64,000 nucleotides of DNA, taken from Spirochaetales bacterium (GTDB taxonomy: Bacteria; Spirochaetota; Leptospiria; Leptospirales; Leptonemataceae). The notes beneath the pieces are model-generated. The model ran no database searches, was not told where the DNA came from, and worked only from the letters and a program-made list of their open reading frames with translations. Within the stretch, counting starts at the first letter, position 1. Each line of letters starts with the position of its first letter. Position numbers and translations under genes: made by a program. The stretch lies in assembly GCA_024233935.1 (NCBI GenBank), contig JACKOY010000001.1, positions 248,001-312,000 of the forward strand, in the 5' to 3' direction. Positions 17,971 through 26,901 of the stretch are shown here, in pieces.

Positions 17971-19041
17971 TTGAAAAAAGACCGCTATTTTTCAAAGACG
18001 TATCGTCAGGCCAGGAGCCGTTTTCGTCGGGCGGCGAGGAGGGCGGGCGCGCGGACCAGTAGCCTCCATTGGGGATTGCGCGGTCCCGAGAATGAGAAGT
18101 TGAGCGTGGATATTGCCATTCTTGGCGCGAAGCGTGCAAGACGTGTTTTGCTGCATTGCTCGGGAATCCATGGCGTCGAGGGTTTTGCAGGTTCGGCGGT
18201 TCAACTGGATTTGCTGCGTCACCCCCCACGTATTCCAGCCGATGGCGCTCTGGTGATTGTGCACTGCCTGAATCCGTACGGGATGGCCTACCTGCGACGG
18301 GCAAACGAAAACAATGTGGATCTGAACCGCAACTTCGTGGAGCGCGATGGGGAGCGCAAAGGGGCCCACGACGGCTACCATCGCATTCACCCGCTCCTCA
18401 ATCCGGCCAGTCCACCGCGTTACGACTTCTTCACGTTGCGCCTGCTTGCGCGCATCGTTCGGCATGGCTTCCGGTATCTACGGCAGGCCGGCGCCGAAGG
18501 TCAGTATAGCTATCCGCGTGGTCTTTTTTTCGGTGGTCACAGGCTCGAAGACGGGCCGCTTCTTTTTGAGCGCTGGATTCGGAAGAATCTCAGGAAGGCG
18601 CGGCGTGTCGTCGCGATCGATGTTCACACGGGTATTGGCGAGATCGGGCGAGATTGGCTGATACTCGAACGGCATCATGGTGAAGCCTTTCATCGCCTGC
18701 TTGAGAAGCACTATAATGGCCGCCTCGACACGCTTGATCCGGAGAATACGATCGCCTATAAGGTACGCGGCGGCCTTGAACTGGCGATTCCCCGAATACT
18801 CAAGAAGGCTTATGTTGATTTTGTGACGGAGGAATTCGGTACCGGCTCGGGCACCGGTCTGCTTCGTGCGTTACGTGACGAGAATCGCCTGTATCACCAT
18901 GTGCCCGACGCATCGCCGGGCCATCCAGTCAAGCGGGCGCTACTCGAACGATTTGCGCCTTCAACCGCGCTCTGGCGAAAGAGAGTTCTAAAAGATGGTC
19001 GGCGGCTCATTCGCCTCGCCTCGCGCTATCTTTTTGAGTGA
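17971..19041 (+). CDS. DUF2817 zinc carboxypeptidase-like protein
   Basis: Protein of 356 residues. Residues consistent with M14-like zinc binding are seen in CSGIHGVEGFAGSAVQ (His and Glu), NNVDLNRNFV, AIDVHTGIGEIG (second His) and TEEFGTGSG (candidate catalytic Glu). This is the pattern of the DUF2817 family, relatives of carboxypeptidases and AstE/AspA-type deacylases. The cytoplasmic substrate is unknown. The likeliest start is the TTG at 17971 with GGAG close upstream; no in-frame ATG lies near. It has no signal peptide. It stands alone, divergent from the LEA14-like gene and convergent with the lipoprotein gene that follows. Confidence 0.75.
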   Translation: MKKDRYFSKTYRQARSRFRRAARRAGARTSSLHWGLRGPENEKLSVDIAILGAKRARRVLLHCSGIHGVEGFAGSAVQLDLLRHPPRIPADGALVIVHCLNPYGMAYLRRANENNVDLNRNFVERDGERKGAHDGYHRIHPLLNPASPPRYDFFTLRLLARIVRHGFRYLRQAGAEGQYSYPRGLFFGGHRLEDGPLLFERWIRKNLRKARRVVAIDVHTGIGEIGRDWLILERHHGEAFHRLLEKHYNGRLDTLDPENTIAYKVRGGLELAIPRILKKAYVDFVTEEFGTGSGTGLLRALRDENRLYHHVPDASPGHPVKRALLERFAPSTALWRKRVLKDGRRLIRLASRYLFE

Positions 19042-19050
19042 CCGAACACG

Positions 19051-19911
19051 CTACCAGACGACCGCATTCATACGTGGTCGGATGGCATCGTAGCCATTGA
19101 GAATCTGAACGCGCGCGTAGGTTTCGAAGGTCTCCTTAATCAAACCCCGGGCAACGATGTTTCCGTTTCGGGCGATCACAATACGATCGGTCGCCCGCAC
19201 TTTTTCGTTAACACTGTTGCCGGTCACCGTGATTTCGCGACCGTCATTCCGAATCATAAACACGGTTCCGCTGAAACGCGCCCGCGGCGCGGCCGTTGCG
19301 TTGGCCTGGTTTGGTGATTCAGCAGGCAGTGTGATGCGCCTGAATACCATGTCAATGCCTGGAGTGTGGAATCGACTCACATCCAGCCGGAGTGTATCGG
19401 GATCGACCAGGTCGAGACGTATTTGGTGGCGGCATACGTAGTCGGGCAGTTGACGGCAACCTTCCAGTGTCACCGTTGCGCCACCGGCACTACCGGCTTG
19501 CCAGGGACCGAAGTTGTCTTCATCCCACGAGCTGAGTACCGTCTCCGGGCCACGGTATTCGCGACTGCGCGGCACCTTTATGATGTCGTTTGCCACAATC
19601 TCCGTGCGCGAGGTGGATATCTGTCGCGGCTCGACGAAAACATTTTCTGCCTGAACGCCGCGCCCGAACGGCCGGCCATTCATAAGCAGCGTAATCTGGA
19701 GTGAGTAAGCGCCCGAGTCGTCCCTCCCTATGTCCATCACACCCGTCAGATAGTAGTCACCCAGGAAAGCGACATCACCGGTGGCCGGTTCCGCCTGCCA
19801 GGTTCCGACCGCCTGAAAGGCTGGTTCGGCCGGCTCTTCGCTCAGGCTGTAACTCGTGCAGGCAACCGCCAGAAGCATTACGAGCAGTACGCTCAGGGTT
19901 TGTTGGATCAT
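19051..19911 (-). CDS. Lipoprotein of unknown function
   Basis: Protein of 286 residues with a signal ending LLAVACTS, a plausible lipobox. The mature part is beta-rich: GTWQAEPATGDVAFLGDYYLTGVMDIG, then RLDLVDPDTLRLDV. It also has a C-terminal segment VNEKVRATDRIVIARNGNIVARGLIKETFETYARVQILNG that could be an independent small domain. I do not recognise the family. The ATG at 19911 is preferred over one at 19926 because GGAG lies 9 bases before it. The gene upstream on the same strand encodes a thioredoxin-like lipoprotein, 23 bases from the start, so the two are probably one transcript with lon. Confidence 0.55.
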   Translation of the reverse strand: MIQQTLSVLLVMLLAVACTSYSLSEEPAEPAFQAVGTWQAEPATGDVAFLGDYYLTGVMDIGRDDSGAYSLQITLLMNGRPFGRGVQAENVFVEPRQISTSRTEIVANDIIKVPRSREYRGPETVLSSWDEDNFGPWQAGSAGGATVTLEGCRQLPDYVCRHQIRLDLVDPDTLRLDVSRFHTPGIDMVFRRITLPAESPNQANATAAPRARFSGTVFMIRNDGREITVTGNSVNEKVRATDRIVIARNGNIVARGLIKETFETYARVQILNGYDAIRPRMNAVVW

Positions 19912-19934
19912 AGCTTGTCTCTCCATTTAATTTG

Positions 19935-20423
19935 TCACTCGTTCAGCGCGGCCTCCAGCGCCTTTCGCGCGTTCTCGCGGGCATGCGCTCCCAGCGAATA
20001 CTCGCGGTGCATCACGATCACGCCACGAGTCGGGCTGGCAACGTACAGAGCCGGGTGGCTGCTGATCTGCAGCGCCTGCACGAGTCGCAGCTCAGGATCG
20101 TAAATGCCGATCCCGCGAATTCCGAATCGGTCTGCAGTGCTGCGCAGATCCTGCACGCTGAGTCCCGAATCCACGTTGATCTGGAACAGACTGCCGCGTC
20201 CGGACTCAACCAGCATTTCATGCCCGACCTCAGACGCTCCGGCGCAACCCGGACAATCTGTGCTCCAGAAGAGAATTGCTATTGGCCGTGCGCTGGATTC
20301 GGATAAGCGCAGCACGGAACCATCGGTTCCCGTGAGTTCAAGCTCGAAGCCCGGCGGGAGGTCGGATCGCGAAGTATCGCACTGCAGTATGGTCGCCGTA
20401 AAAACGAGTCCAGCAATCAGCAA
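19935..20423 (-). CDS. Thioredoxin-like (TlpA-type) lipoprotein
   Basis: Protein of 162 residues with the active-site motif CPGC in ILFWSTDCPGCAG and the cis-Pro region as SSHPALYVASPTRG. It resembles TlpA/ResA thiol-disulfide proteins. The N-terminus is hydrophobic and has ATILQC, a weak lipobox, so the domain may be periplasmic and membrane-anchored. The start is uncertain: the only near-cognate start in the open frame is the TTG at 20423. The upstream in-frame stop is a TGA just before 20490. No basic n-region precedes this TTG, but a CTG start would add one. It lies 82 bases downstream of lon. The partner is not known. Confidence 0.6.
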   Translation of the reverse strand: MLIAGLVFTATILQCDTSRSDLPPGFELELTGTDGSVLRLSESSARPIAILFWSTDCPGCAGASEVGHEMLVESGRGSLFQINVDSGLSVQDLRSTADRFGIRGIGIYDPELRLVQALQISSHPALYVASPTRGVIVMHREYSLGAHARENARKALEAALNE

Positions 20424-20505
20424 CCCGGCGCGCGTCAGGAATCTTTCAGGCTTCGCGACGATATACGACAGAGCCAGAGCGCGATAAGAAACTCAAGGAA
20501 AAAAG

Positions 20506-22965
20506 CTAAACGATTTCTGCTTTTCCCTGGCCTGAGCCGGGTTCATAGGTCGCGCGAAGAACATCGTCAAACTGCGTTACAAAGTAAACACGCAGTCCCG
20601 CTCGCAGGTGTTCGGGCAATTCCTTGTAGTCGCGGAGGTTTTCTCGCGGCAGGATGATGCGCGCAATCGACCGGCGGCGGGCTGCGATGATCTTTTCTTT
20701 AACACCGCCAATCGGTAGAACATTTCCTGTAAGAGTCAACTCCCCGGTCATCGCCACGTCGCGCGGCACGGGTTTGTTCTTTGCAAGCGAATACAGTGCC
20801 AGCGCCATCGTGATTCCGGCGGAAGGCCCGTCCTTGGGCGTTGCTCCGGCGGGCACATGAAGGTGCAGGAAGCGGTCTTGAAAGTAATCCGCCGGGATTT
20901 CGTAGTGGGCCGCGCGTGAGCGGATATAGGTGTAGGCAATCTCGGCGCTCTCCTGCATCACATCGCCCAGCTGACCGGTTTGCTTGTAGCCCGGGCTTTT
21001 GGAAAGCAGGGCCGCCGCTTCGACGTGCAGGGTGGCGCCGCCCAGGCTGGTCCAGGCCAGGCCCGTCACCACACCCGGTAAAGACCTTTCGTACAGAACC
21101 TCATCCGTATGTGCCGGAGGCCCTAAAAACTCTTCTACCAACTCCCTGGTCATGCGCACGGGCGCGGTGTTGCCTTCCGCGTGACGTCGGGTCATTCGCC
21201 GCATGATCTTCTTGATTCGGTTTTCCAGGCTGCGAACGCCGGCCTCGCGCGCGTACCGATCAATAATCTCCTTCAGGGCCTCGTCCATGATTTCAATTTC
21301 CGCAGCCTTCAGTCCGTGTTCTTCCAGGGCCCGCGGTATGAGATATCTGCGAGCGATCTCGAATTTCTCTTCCAGAATGTATCCGGAAAGCTTTATGATT
21401 TCCATTCGGTCGAGCAAAGCGGAGGGGATCGTATCCAGCTGATTGGCGGTGGCAATGAAGAGAACCCGTGAAAGATCAAAGCGTACGTCGAGATAATGGT
21501 CCAGAAAGTCTGAATTCTGGGCCGGGTCCAGGACCTCCAGGAGCGAGCTGGCCGGGTCTCCCTGAAAGCTGGCGCCTATCTTGTCGATCTCATCAAGCAT
21601 GATGACGGGATTCGAGGTGCCCACGGTCTTCAGGCTTTGAATGAACTTGCCCGGCATGGCTCCGATATACGTACGCCGGTGCCCCTTGATTTCGGCTTCG
21701 TCGCGCATTCCGCCCAGGGAGAAACGAAAGAACTTCCGGTTCAGCGCTTCGGCGACAGAATGTCCAATGGAGGTCTTGCCCACGCCGGGTGGCCCTACAA
21801 AGCACAACACCGAGCCCGATATGCGCCCGGTCTTGAATCCCGTGCTGATAAACTCCAGGATTCGATCTTTGACATCGGTCAGGCCGTAGTGATCTCGATC
21901 AAGGACCTCGCGGGCACGAGCCACTTCGAAACTATCTTCAGAGTAGATGCCCCACGGAAGTAAGGTGAGCCAGTCCACGTAGTTCCGACTAACATTATAT
22001 TCAGGTGAAACCGGTTCCAGCAGACGCAGTTTCTGAATCTCCTGCTCTACAACTTTGCGCGACTCTTCGGATAAAGAGCGCTTCTCCAGGCGCTCCTGAA
22101 AGCCCTCAATCTCAGTTGTCTTTTCGTCTTTTTCGAGGCCCAGTTCTTTCTTAATTTCTTTCAATTGCTCGCGAAGAAAGAACTCCTTTTGTTGTTTGCT
22201 GATCCGTTCCTCGATCTTGTTTTTGATCTTCTCCTGCAGTTGCAGCAACTGCAGCTCTTCCTCCAATATTACCATGAGCCTTTCGGCTCGCTGAATAAGG
22301 GGCACTGTTTCGAGCAGTGTTTGAAGTTTTTCTCCGCTGGCGGTGGTCATGGAGGCGACCAGGTCCATAATCAGACCCGGCTGCTCAATGTTCATGCTCG
22401 CCAGAAGCATTTTCAGCTGCTCCGCAAAGAGCGGATTACGCTTCAGTAATTCTTTCACAGATGTTATGATAGCGGTTGTGTAGGCCTTCAACTCCTGATC
22501 AGGCCGAGTGCTGGCGTCTTCGTAGTACTCTACGCGCCAGCGCAGGACCCCGTCTTCGGCGCCTTCGTCTTTGACTCTCTTGAATCGGCGCAGAGACTGT
22601 ATCAGAACGTGAATTGTGCCCTCGCCGGTCTCCGCCATTTTTATCACGACGGCAGCGGTTCCGATCTCGAACAGCTCTGAAGACAACGGCCTTTCTTCGT
22701 TGTAGTCTTTTGCAAAAACCAGCCCCAGGGCGCGCTGATTTCCTTCCGCTACCGACCGAAGGGTCGGTAGAATCTGATCGTGGCCAAACTGGATGGGGAT
22801 GGTCAGGCCGGGAAAGATAGGTCTCTGGTTCAGCGGAATGATCGGAATTACGTCTGGCAGGGACTGATTTGCCGGTACAATATCCCGCGCGTTGACCTCT
22901 GCACCGTCGTCGGTAATTTGCTCGGGGCCGCTTTCTTCTTCATTGGCTTCAAACTGATCGTGCAT
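20506..22965 (-). CDS. lon: ATP-dependent protease Lon
   Basis: Full-length Lon, about 819 residues. It degrades misfolded and short-lived regulatory proteins in the cytoplasm. The N-terminal substrate-recognition domain runs to about residue 210, followed by coiled coil (QEKIKNKIEERISKQQKEF). The AAA+ module has Walker A GPPGVGKTSIG, Walker B VIMLDEIDKIG and the arginine-finger region. The C-terminal protease has DGPSAGITMA (catalytic Ser) and GGVKEKIIAARR (catalytic Lys). The start at 22965 is followed by an acidic N-terminus, as in many Lon proteins. A 122-residue hypothetical gene ends 16 bases upstream, so they are one operon. All catalytic residues are present. Confidence 0.95.
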   Translation of the reverse strand: MHDQFEANEEESGPEQITDDGAEVNARDIVPANQSLPDVIPIIPLNQRPIFPGLTIPIQFGHDQILPTLRSVAEGNQRALGLVFAKDYNEERPLSSELFEIGTAAVVIKMAETGEGTIHVLIQSLRRFKRVKDEGAEDGVLRWRVEYYEDASTRPDQELKAYTTAIITSVKELLKRNPLFAEQLKMLLASMNIEQPGLIMDLVASMTTASGEKLQTLLETVPLIQRAERLMVILEEELQLLQLQEKIKNKIEERISKQQKEFFLREQLKEIKKELGLEKDEKTTEIEGFQERLEKRSLSEESRKVVEQEIQKLRLLEPVSPEYNVSRNYVDWLTLLPWGIYSEDSFEVARAREVLDRDHYGLTDVKDRILEFISTGFKTGRISGSVLCFVGPPGVGKTSIGHSVAEALNRKFFRFSLGGMRDEAEIKGHRRTYIGAMPGKFIQSLKTVGTSNPVIMLDEIDKIGASFQGDPASSLLEVLDPAQNSDFLDHYLDVRFDLSRVLFIATANQLDTIPSALLDRMEIIKLSGYILEEKFEIARRYLIPRALEEHGLKAAEIEIMDEALKEIIDRYAREAGVRSLENRIKKIMRRMTRRHAEGNTAPVRMTRELVEEFLGPPAHTDEVLYERSLPGVVTGLAWTSLGGATLHVEAAALLSKSPGYKQTGQLGDVMQESAEIAYTYIRSRAAHYEIPADYFQDRFLHLHVPAGATPKDGPSAGITMALALYSLAKNKPVPRDVAMTGELTLTGNVLPIGGVKEKIIAARRRSIARIILPRENLRDYKELPEHLRAGLRVYFVTQFDDVLRATYEPGSGQGKAEIV

Positions 22966-22981
22966 CTCTGTACCACCCCGT

Positions 22982-23350
22982 TCAGCCTGCCGGCCGCGCC
23001 TCCCGCAGGGCACGCAAAACGAATTCGCGCAGCTCGGCTTCGCCGGCAGGCATGTCCTTGCGAAAACGTTCTATGACCGGCTCAGGATCAAAATCCGCAT
23101 CCGAAGCGTCGTAGATGGCGACTTGATTGAACGTGTAAGTCGATTCGGTTTCATTCACCTTCCAGTGGTCGTGGCTACCGCTGCGTCTCCAGGCAAAGAC
23201 CTGCTCATTGCGTGGTTTTCCGTAACATAGCTCAAAGCGGATCAAACTGTTGGCCTCGTCGTACCAAGCATAGAGGTCCCAGTAGCTGTCGCGAAACCAG
23301 CGAAGGCGCCCGGGGCCTTCCTGGCGGATCTTCCGAATTTCCTTTAGCAT
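22982..23350 (-). CDS. Small conserved-type hypothetical protein
   Basis: Protein of 122 residues, cytoplasmic, with no membrane segment. It contains WFRDSYWDLYAWYDEANSLIRFELCYGKPRNEQVFAW and a later HWKVNETESTYTFNQVAIYDASDADFD. The aromatic- and charge-rich composition resembles small conserved hypothetical genes of Leptospira, but I cannot name a family. The start at 23350 is an ATG without a good ribosome site. It ends 16 bases before lon and probably precedes it in the transcript. A functional link to Lon (adaptor or chaperone-like) is only guesswork. Confidence 0.55.
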   Translation of the reverse strand: MLKEIRKIRQEGPGRLRWFRDSYWDLYAWYDEANSLIRFELCYGKPRNEQVFAWRRSGSHDHWKVNETESTYTFNQVAIYDASDADFDPEPVIERFRKDMPAGEAELREFVLRALREARPAG

Positions 23351-23410
23351 CTGAGGAGAATTGGAGTGTCCGAAAAGTTGGAAGCAACTGCAAGCTAAAT
23401 CGATTGGATG

Positions 23411-25123
23411 TTAGCCCTTCGGCCCCTGCCGGCGTTGCTCCAATAGCCTTTTCAGATCCGAGAACTGCACCATTTCCTCCTGGTCCTTGCCGGCCTGAAT
23501 CATGGGGAACACCTTTTCGTCGGCCGGGATAACTACTTCGAGGAGGGCGGGCTCTCGATCACGCAGCAAAAACGCCAACCCCGGGTCCACTTCCGAGGGA
23601 TTCGTGATTCGCTGCCCCGCGATGCCGTAGCTCTCGGCGAGTTTTACAAAATCCGGATTGTACTGCCATTCAGACTCGGCGTAGCGTTCTTCGAAGAAAA
23701 GTTCCTGCCACTGCCGCACCATGCCCAGAAAGCTATTGTTCAGAAGGACAATTTTCACTCCGAGGTTGTATTGTCGGATCGTGGCAAGCTCCTGGATGCA
23801 CATCTGGTACGACCCATCCCCTGTGACGCAAATCACCAGATCATCGGGAAACGCGAACTGCGCTCCAATCGCGGCCGGTAGCCCGTAGCCCATCGTTCCC
23901 AGACCTCCGCTTGTTAGCCAGCGATTGGGTCGATCAAAATGATAGTACTGGGCGGTCCACATCTGGTGTTGGCCGACATCGGTTGCGACGATTGCCTTGC
24001 CTTCCGTGCTTTCGTAGAGGCGTTGCAGCACATGCTGCGGCTTGACCAATTGATCGCTCTGTTCGTAGGCCAGCGGAAAGTTCTGCTTGTGCTGCTCCAG
24101 GTGACTCACCCATTCGGATCGATCTCGCTTTTCAACGTACGGTATCAAGGCCTGCAGACATTCCCGCAAATCACCGTGCAAAGCGTGATCGACTTTGACA
24201 CGCTTGTTGAACTCGGTCGAGTCCACATCAATATGAGCGCGCACAGCCGACCGCGCAAACGTGCGTGCATTTCCCGCGACCCGATCATCGTAGCGCGCCC
24301 CGAGTGAAAGGAGAAAGTCAGTCTCCAGAATCGCCTTGTTGGCATAGGCCGTGCCGTGCATGCCCGGCATGCCCAGTGACAAAATATGACTGCCCGGGAA
24401 TGCGCCGAGCCCCATCAGTGTAGTTGTGACGGCGCTCATGGATTTCTCGGCCAACGTGCGGATCTCGGGCGCCGCTCCGGCGATGATGGCGCCGCCGCCA
24501 ACCATCAACAGCGGCCGTTCGGCCGCATTAAGTGCCTTTGCCAGGGCTTCCACGTCGCCGGTGACGGGAGGTTGCTTCGTAAATCTCGGACTGAGGCGGG
24601 ACTCGGCGCGTAGTACCGACGTTTCTTGAATCTGAACATCCTTCGGGATATCGATCAACACCGGGCCGGGACGTCCGGAGTTGCACATGCTCCAGGCTTC
24701 CTCAAACGCCTCTGCCAGCTCATCGGCCGAACGAACAAGGGCGTTGTACTTTGTGATCGGGATCGAAATCCCGAAAATGTCTGCTTCCTGAAACGCATCG
24801 GACCCGATTGCAGTCGTGGCAACCTGCCCCGTGATCACGAACACCGGGATGGAATCCATCTTTGCGTCGCAAAGGCCCGTAACGGTATTGGTCGCGCCGG
24901 GGCCGCTCGTGACTACAACCACACCGGGCCGTCCTGTTGTCCGTGCGTAGCCTTCGGCCATGTGCATCGCGCCCTGTTCGTGGCGGACCAGTATGTGCCG
25001 AATGCGAGATTGATGCAACTCGTCATAGAAGGGCAAAATGGCCCCCCCGGGATAGCCGAACACCAGGTCAACGCCGTGAGATTGCAGTAGGTCGACAAGT
25101 AGTTGGGCGCCGGTTCGTTTCAT
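23411..25123 (-). CDS. ilvB: Acetolactate synthase, large subunit
   Basis: Catalytic subunit of acetohydroxyacid synthase, about 570 residues. It makes acetolactate and acetohydroxybutyrate for Val, Leu and Ile synthesis and uses TPP, FAD and Mg2+. The three domains are visible: the N-terminal TPP-Pyr domain with RHEQGAMHMAEGYA (catalytic Glu), the central domain with PLLMVGGGAII, and the C-terminal TPP-PP domain with GDGSYQMCIQELATI and the metal Asn motif LLNNSFLGMVRQWQELFFEERY. The ATG at 25123 directly precedes the family start KRTGAQLLVDLL and has GAGCGAG upstream. No regulatory subunit ilvN is seen in the window. With CimA this serves isoleucine synthesis from pyruvate. Confidence 0.92.
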   Translation of the reverse strand: MKRTGAQLLVDLLQSHGVDLVFGYPGGAILPFYDELHQSRIRHILVRHEQGAMHMAEGYARTTGRPGVVVVTSGPGATNTVTGLCDAKMDSIPVFVITGQVATTAIGSDAFQEADIFGISIPITKYNALVRSADELAEAFEEAWSMCNSGRPGPVLIDIPKDVQIQETSVLRAESRLSPRFTKQPPVTGDVEALAKALNAAERPLLMVGGGAIIAGAAPEIRTLAEKSMSAVTTTLMGLGAFPGSHILSLGMPGMHGTAYANKAILETDFLLSLGARYDDRVAGNARTFARSAVRAHIDVDSTEFNKRVKVDHALHGDLRECLQALIPYVEKRDRSEWVSHLEQHKQNFPLAYEQSDQLVKPQHVLQRLYESTEGKAIVATDVGQHQMWTAQYYHFDRPNRWLTSGGLGTMGYGLPAAIGAQFAFPDDLVICVTGDGSYQMCIQELATIRQYNLGVKIVLLNNSFLGMVRQWQELFFEERYAESEWQYNPDFVKLAESYGIAGQRITNPSEVDPGLAFLLRDREPALLEVVIPADEKVFPMIQAGKDQEEMVQFSDLKRLLEQRRQGPKG

Positions 25124-25303
25124 GATGTGCTCGCTCTGGGGAAAGCAACCCCGCCGGCCACTTTCCAAAACGCGGCCCGCACGAAAAAGTAAAAATCCGG
25201 GCGGGCGCCTTACCTCCTCAGAAAAGCGCAACCCGGTCGAATCGGCCGCCAGAAATGCCGCATTTTTGGATGACGGGGCGGCCCTGACGCGGCGCCGTAA
25301 CTC

Positions 25304-26386
25304 GTGGCCGCCCGTGAGATCAAAGACCTCGCAATTTTTCACCGCGCTCTGGATGAAATGAAACTCGAAGAGCCGGAGGTCGTACTGGTCTCGGGAAGCG
25401 ATACGGGGGTCGTGGATCGCGTTCTGGAGCGTCTTCGGACCCGGTTGCGCAAAGAGGAAGGGGCCTTCGAGAGCGTTGTGTTCTCGGGCGAGCCCGGCGA
25501 CGAGGTGCGGCTCCACGAAGAGGTCTGCAACATTCCTTTATTCTCTCCGTACCGCTTGATCATTGTCCGGGCGGGCGAAGAGTTGTTTCGGACCGTGCTC
25601 GCCCAGAAGGCACGGGCTGCGGTCTACAAACGCGACTTCGCGCACATTCCTGATCGGACTCTGCTTGTAATCGCGCACGCCGGTGCCCCCACCAAATCGC
25701 TGCTTTCGTTGTTTGGGGACCGGATTTTGCATCTGGTAACACGCGACCTTTACCCGAATCAGGTCCAGGACCAGATTCGGGCGGTGGCGGCTCGACTGCA
25801 TCTCCGCCTGGACGAAGAGGCCATGCATACCTTGCGCGAATCGCTTGACCCGCGACAATCGGGTGTCGAGGCCGCGCTCCAGCGCTTGAAAGCCGTTCTG
25901 ACTCCCGAGGAGTTGCAGCGCTCAGTTCCCGTCACGCGTGTGCGCGAAATCCTTTTTCCTTCGCAAGGCTGGGATAGCTTCGTCCTGGTGGATGCGCTGT
26001 TTGCTTTGGACCACCGCACGCTGCAACGCGAACTGCTGCGCTTCAATCCGGGGAATGACAGCTTCCTGGCGATCCTGAAATTGATGCTGAACCGGGCTAA
26101 CGAAATCCGGATGGCCCGTGCCGGGCGTGATCTGGGAATGAACGATGAAGAGCTGCTTGAATTCCTGGACTTGAAAAACCGCCATCCCTTTGTAAAAAAG
26201 AAGATCCTGCAGAGGCTCGGTGGGGAACTCGCAAACATTTCAGACCAGCAGCTCGGTGCGATCTATCAGTTGCTTGTGCAGCTGCATCGCGACTTTCGCG
26301 GCGTGGTTCCCGTTTCGAATCACAAGCGCATCTTTGAAGAGCGCGCGCTGGAAGTTTTTTTCTTACGCTCGGCGACGCCGGCCTGA
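25304..26386 (+). CDS. holA: DNA polymerase III delta subunit
   Basis: Delta subunit of the clamp loader, 360 residues. It opens the sliding clamp and is an essential replication factor. The sequence has the VVLVSGSDTGVVDRVLERLR start of the AAA-like domain without a Walker A. It continues with helical domains containing NQVQDQIRAVAARLHLRLDEEA and HRTLQRELLRFNPGNDSFLAILKLMLNRANEI, and ends with IYQLLVQLHRDFRG. These match the HolA pattern. The GTG at 25304 is used; an ATG 19 codons later would cut a short N-terminal helix. It diverges from ilvB with 180 bases between and precedes arsC by 62 bases. Confidence 0.8.
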   Translation: MAAREIKDLAIFHRALDEMKLEEPEVVLVSGSDTGVVDRVLERLRTRLRKEEGAFESVVFSGEPGDEVRLHEEVCNIPLFSPYRLIIVRAGEELFRTVLAQKARAAVYKRDFAHIPDRTLLVIAHAGAPTKSLLSLFGDRILHLVTRDLYPNQVQDQIRAVAARLHLRLDEEAMHTLRESLDPRQSGVEAALQRLKAVLTPEELQRSVPVTRVREILFPSQGWDSFVLVDALFALDHRTLQRELLRFNPGNDSFLAILKLMLNRANEIRMARAGRDLGMNDEELLEFLDLKNRHPFVKKKILQRLGGELANISDQQLGAIYQLLVQLHRDFRGVVPVSNHKRIFEERALEVFFLRSATPA

Positions 26387-26448
26387 AAGGTCAGCGACCC
26401 TCTGAAATTGCAATTGCGCTCGGGGGCGGGCGCCGGCAGACCCGCTTC

Positions 26449-26793
26449 ATGAGTATTACAATTTATCACAACCCGCGTTGCTCGAAGAGTCGTGCCGCTT
26501 TGAAGTTGCTTGAAGAGCGGGATCTCCATCCGAAGATTGTTGAGTATCTGAAGGAGCCTCCGAGCCCGGCAGAGCTCAAGTCCCTTTTAAAAAAGCTGAA
26601 AAAGAGCCCGGCCGAAATCACCCGGACCGGTGAATCCGTTTACAAGGAGCGCTATCGGGGTAAAGATTTGAGCGAGGAGCAGTGGCTCCGGGCTCTGCAT
26701 GAGAATCCGATTCTGATCGAGCGTCCGATTGTTGTAAATGGAGCGCGCGCCATTGTAGGCCGACCACCGGAATCTGTGCTGACGATTCTTTGA
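26449..26793 (+). CDS. arsC: ArsC-family arsenate reductase
   Basis: Glutaredoxin-coupled arsenate reductase type, 114 residues. The active-site loop is YHNPRCSKSRAAL with Cys11. Arg59, Arg92 and Arg105 fall at the positions of Arg60, Arg94 and Arg107 of the plasmid R773 enzyme, which supports arsenate binding rather than an Spx or YffB-like role. ERPIVV marks the C-terminal half. It would reduce arsenate to arsenite in the cytoplasm. No arsB, acr3 or arsR gene lies nearby, so it stands outside an ars operon; function as a general thiol reductase is possible. It follows holA on the same strand. Confidence 0.8.
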   Translation: MSITIYHNPRCSKSRAALKLLEERDLHPKIVEYLKEPPSPAELKSLLKKLKKSPAEITRTGESVYKERYRGKDLSEEQWLRALHENPILIERPIVVNGARAIVGRPPESVLTIL

Positions 26794-26857
26794 GCGCAGC
26801 CTGGCCTTTCGCCGGGAAGTGGCCCGAAGGCTTTGCGTCCGCCGGGGCAAGAACGCT

Positions 26858-26891
26858 GAGCTCGTGGGGGCGAAATTACCCCCGTGAGCTC
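26858..26891. terminator. Hairpin between convergent arsC and cyclase genes
   Basis: Inverted repeat with GAGCTC on both outer ends, a GT/GT wobble step and a five-base G/C inner stem around an 8-base loop, 13 base pairs in all. It sits in the 108-base gap between arsC (plus) and the BLUF cyclase (minus). Only a short T run (CTTT) follows on the plus strand, so it is a weak intrinsic terminator, probably used in both directions. Confidence 0.5.
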
Positions 26892-26901
26892 CTTTGACCG
26901 G

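Noticed and set aside
25173..25206. GCCCGC/GCGGGC repeat upstream of ilvB as an attenuator
   Set aside because: Only six pairs, 20-base loop, no T run and no leader peptide rich in Val, Leu or Ile.
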